From assembly GCF_014174395.1 (NCBI RefSeq), contig NZ_JABEQD010000001.1:496001-560000 (forward strand): DNA of 64,000 nucleotides, written 5' to 3'. The position numbers were made by a program, and so were the translations under genes. The DNA is from Gluconacetobacter aggeris. GTDB lineage: Bacteria > Pseudomonadota > Alphaproteobacteria > Acetobacterales > Acetobacteraceae. The notes beneath the pieces were generated by a model, which was not told the origin of the DNA, did not search any database, and saw nothing but the letters and a program-made list of their open reading frames with translations. Position 1 is the stretch's first letter. The number at the start of each line of letters is the position of its first letter. This document shows positions 63,313-64,000 of this stretch, in pieces.

Positions 63313-63445
63313 GTTCTTTTTTAAAAAAAAGAACCAAAAAACTTTTGAACTTTTAGATCTCGTTCTGAGGCGAAGACCGTCCACCACAACGGACCTCAAA
63401 CGAATAAAAGTCTTTTTGCTTCTTTTTCTTCAGAAAAAAAAGAAC
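63313..63445. repeat. Hairpin-capped intergenic repeat, copy 4 (inverted)
   Basis: Left hairpin GTTCTTTTTT (63313-63322) with AAAAAAGAAC (63325-63334); right hairpin CTTCTTTTTCT around 63419-63429 with A/G-rich partner to 63445. Inner arms CGTTCTGAGG and CCTCAAACG. Longest copy (133 bp). It lies between the convergent rho and quinone oxidoreductase genes. Confidence 0.83.
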
Positions 63446-63455
63446 TCTTCCCCCA

Positions 63456-64000
63456 TCAAGGCAACAGGATCGTACTCCCGATCGTCGCCCGCGATTCCAG
63501 CGCCGTCTGCGCAGCCCCGGCATCAGCCAGAGCGAAACGCTGCCCGATCCGCACCGTCAGCACTCCCTGAATGATCAAATCGAACAATTCCTTGGCCCCT
63601 GCCAGCAACGCGGAACGCTGGGCAAAATAAGTCGTCAACCCCGGCCGCGTCAGATACAGGCTACCGCGCGTGGCCAGCATGCCGACCGAAATGCCCGTGA
63701 CCTCGCCGGACGCATTGCCGTAACTGACCATCAGCCCACGCGGCGCGAGGCAATCGAGACTGGCGACGAACGTATCCTTGCCCACGCTGTCATAGACCAC
63801 GGGCACCATGGCGCCGTCCGTCAGCTTGCGCACGCGCGCGGCCAGATCGTCATGCCCGATCAGAATATCCGCCGCACCGTTCTGCCGCGCCAGTTCGCCC
63901 TTTTCCTCGGTCGACACCACGCCGATCACCCGTGCGCCGATATGCCGCGCCCATTGGCATACCAGCAGCCCCACACCACCGGCTGCCGCATGAACTAGAA
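63456..64000 (-). CDS. NADPH:quinone oxidoreductase (zeta-crystallin-like), 5' end outside window
   Basis: The C-terminal ~180 residues of a zinc-independent MDR enzyme. The cofactor motif HAAAGGVGLLVCQWA extends to the window edge, followed by GARVIGVVSTEEKGELARQNGA and VPVVYDSVGKDTFVASLDCLAPRGLMVSYGNASG, typical of QorA. It ends in ESRATIGSTILLP. It would reduce quinones with NADPH in the cytoplasm. Converges with rho. Confidence 0.9.
   Translation of the reverse strand, partial: LVHAAAGGVGLLVCQWARHIGARVIGVVSTEEKGELARQNGAADILIGHDDLAARVRKLTDGAMVPVVYDSVGKDTFVASLDCLAPRGLMVSYGNASGEVTGISVGMLATRGSLYLTRPGLTTYFAQRSALLAGAKELFDLIIQGVLTVRIGQRFALADAGAAQTALESRATIGSTILLP

Overview
The window looks like a chromosomal segment of an acetic acid bacterium (Acetobacteraceae, most like Gluconacetobacter). 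The evidence is a GC-rich sequence with strong third-position bias, a complete pqqABCDE operon with a 26-residue PqqA, a ChvG/ChvI two-component system beside grpE, and a trpB-trpA-accD-folC gene order typical of Alphaproteobacteria. No rRNA, tRNA, CRISPR array or intact insertion sequence was seen. Genus is inferred; family is fairly secure.

Layout. 1-3091: a low-oxygen regulon with hemN (cut by the window edge), ompW, a small unknown gene and an FNR-type regulator, with two FNR boxes. 3213-7925: an AI-2E/PerM permease and pqqABCDE, with an attenuator-like hairpin after pqqA. 8073-11392: a TM2 protein, then an isochorismatase-MFS efflux pair divergent from its TetR regulator, with two tandem operators and a probably leaderless tetR. 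11353-22854: the most unusual part. It holds a class A beta-lactamase-like protein, a circularly permuted D-amino-acid-oxidase-like flavoprotein with a cytochrome c, a LysR regulator, a class C beta-lactamase-family hydrolase, a second FAD oxidase, a Tat-exported penicillin acylase and an S9 peptidase. Three T-N11-A dyads with the same arms stand in front of its transcription units. I read this as an exported system for taking apart beta-lactams or D-amino-acid peptides, under one LysR regulator (inference).

22864-32766: chvG-chvI, grpE-dnaK-dnaJ, dapB, metK, trmB. 32884-38494: SDR-DedA pair, a DUF2786 protein and a second S9 peptidase. 38622-42890: a block that reads as lower in GC, with two SDRs, an NAD-binding epimerase-like gene, a frameshifted AraC regulator and a transposase scar; probably acquired. 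42950-47808: sugar MFS, SelO, a 3-hydroxyisobutyryl-CoA-hydrolase-like protein, flavin reductase and a 41-residue membrane peptide. 47842-51109: znuACB divergent from zur across a Zur-box-like dyad. 51175-54208: an unknown protein, asparaginase, a deformylase-like protein lacking metal ligands, and a decayed AhpD/sigma-factor remnant. 54272-60558: nucleoside hydrolase and the folC-accD-methyltransferase-trpA-trpB unit on the minus strand. 60727-64000: corA, rho and the 3' part of a quinone oxidoreductase.

Repeats. Four copies of a ~120-133 bp element, each capped by an A/T-rich hairpin at both ends, lie at gene ends (16856, 53516, 55255, 63313), with a half copy at 14192. One copy supplies the C-terminal codons of the class C hydrolase. 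A different GC-rich ~112 bp palindrome lies at 32769.
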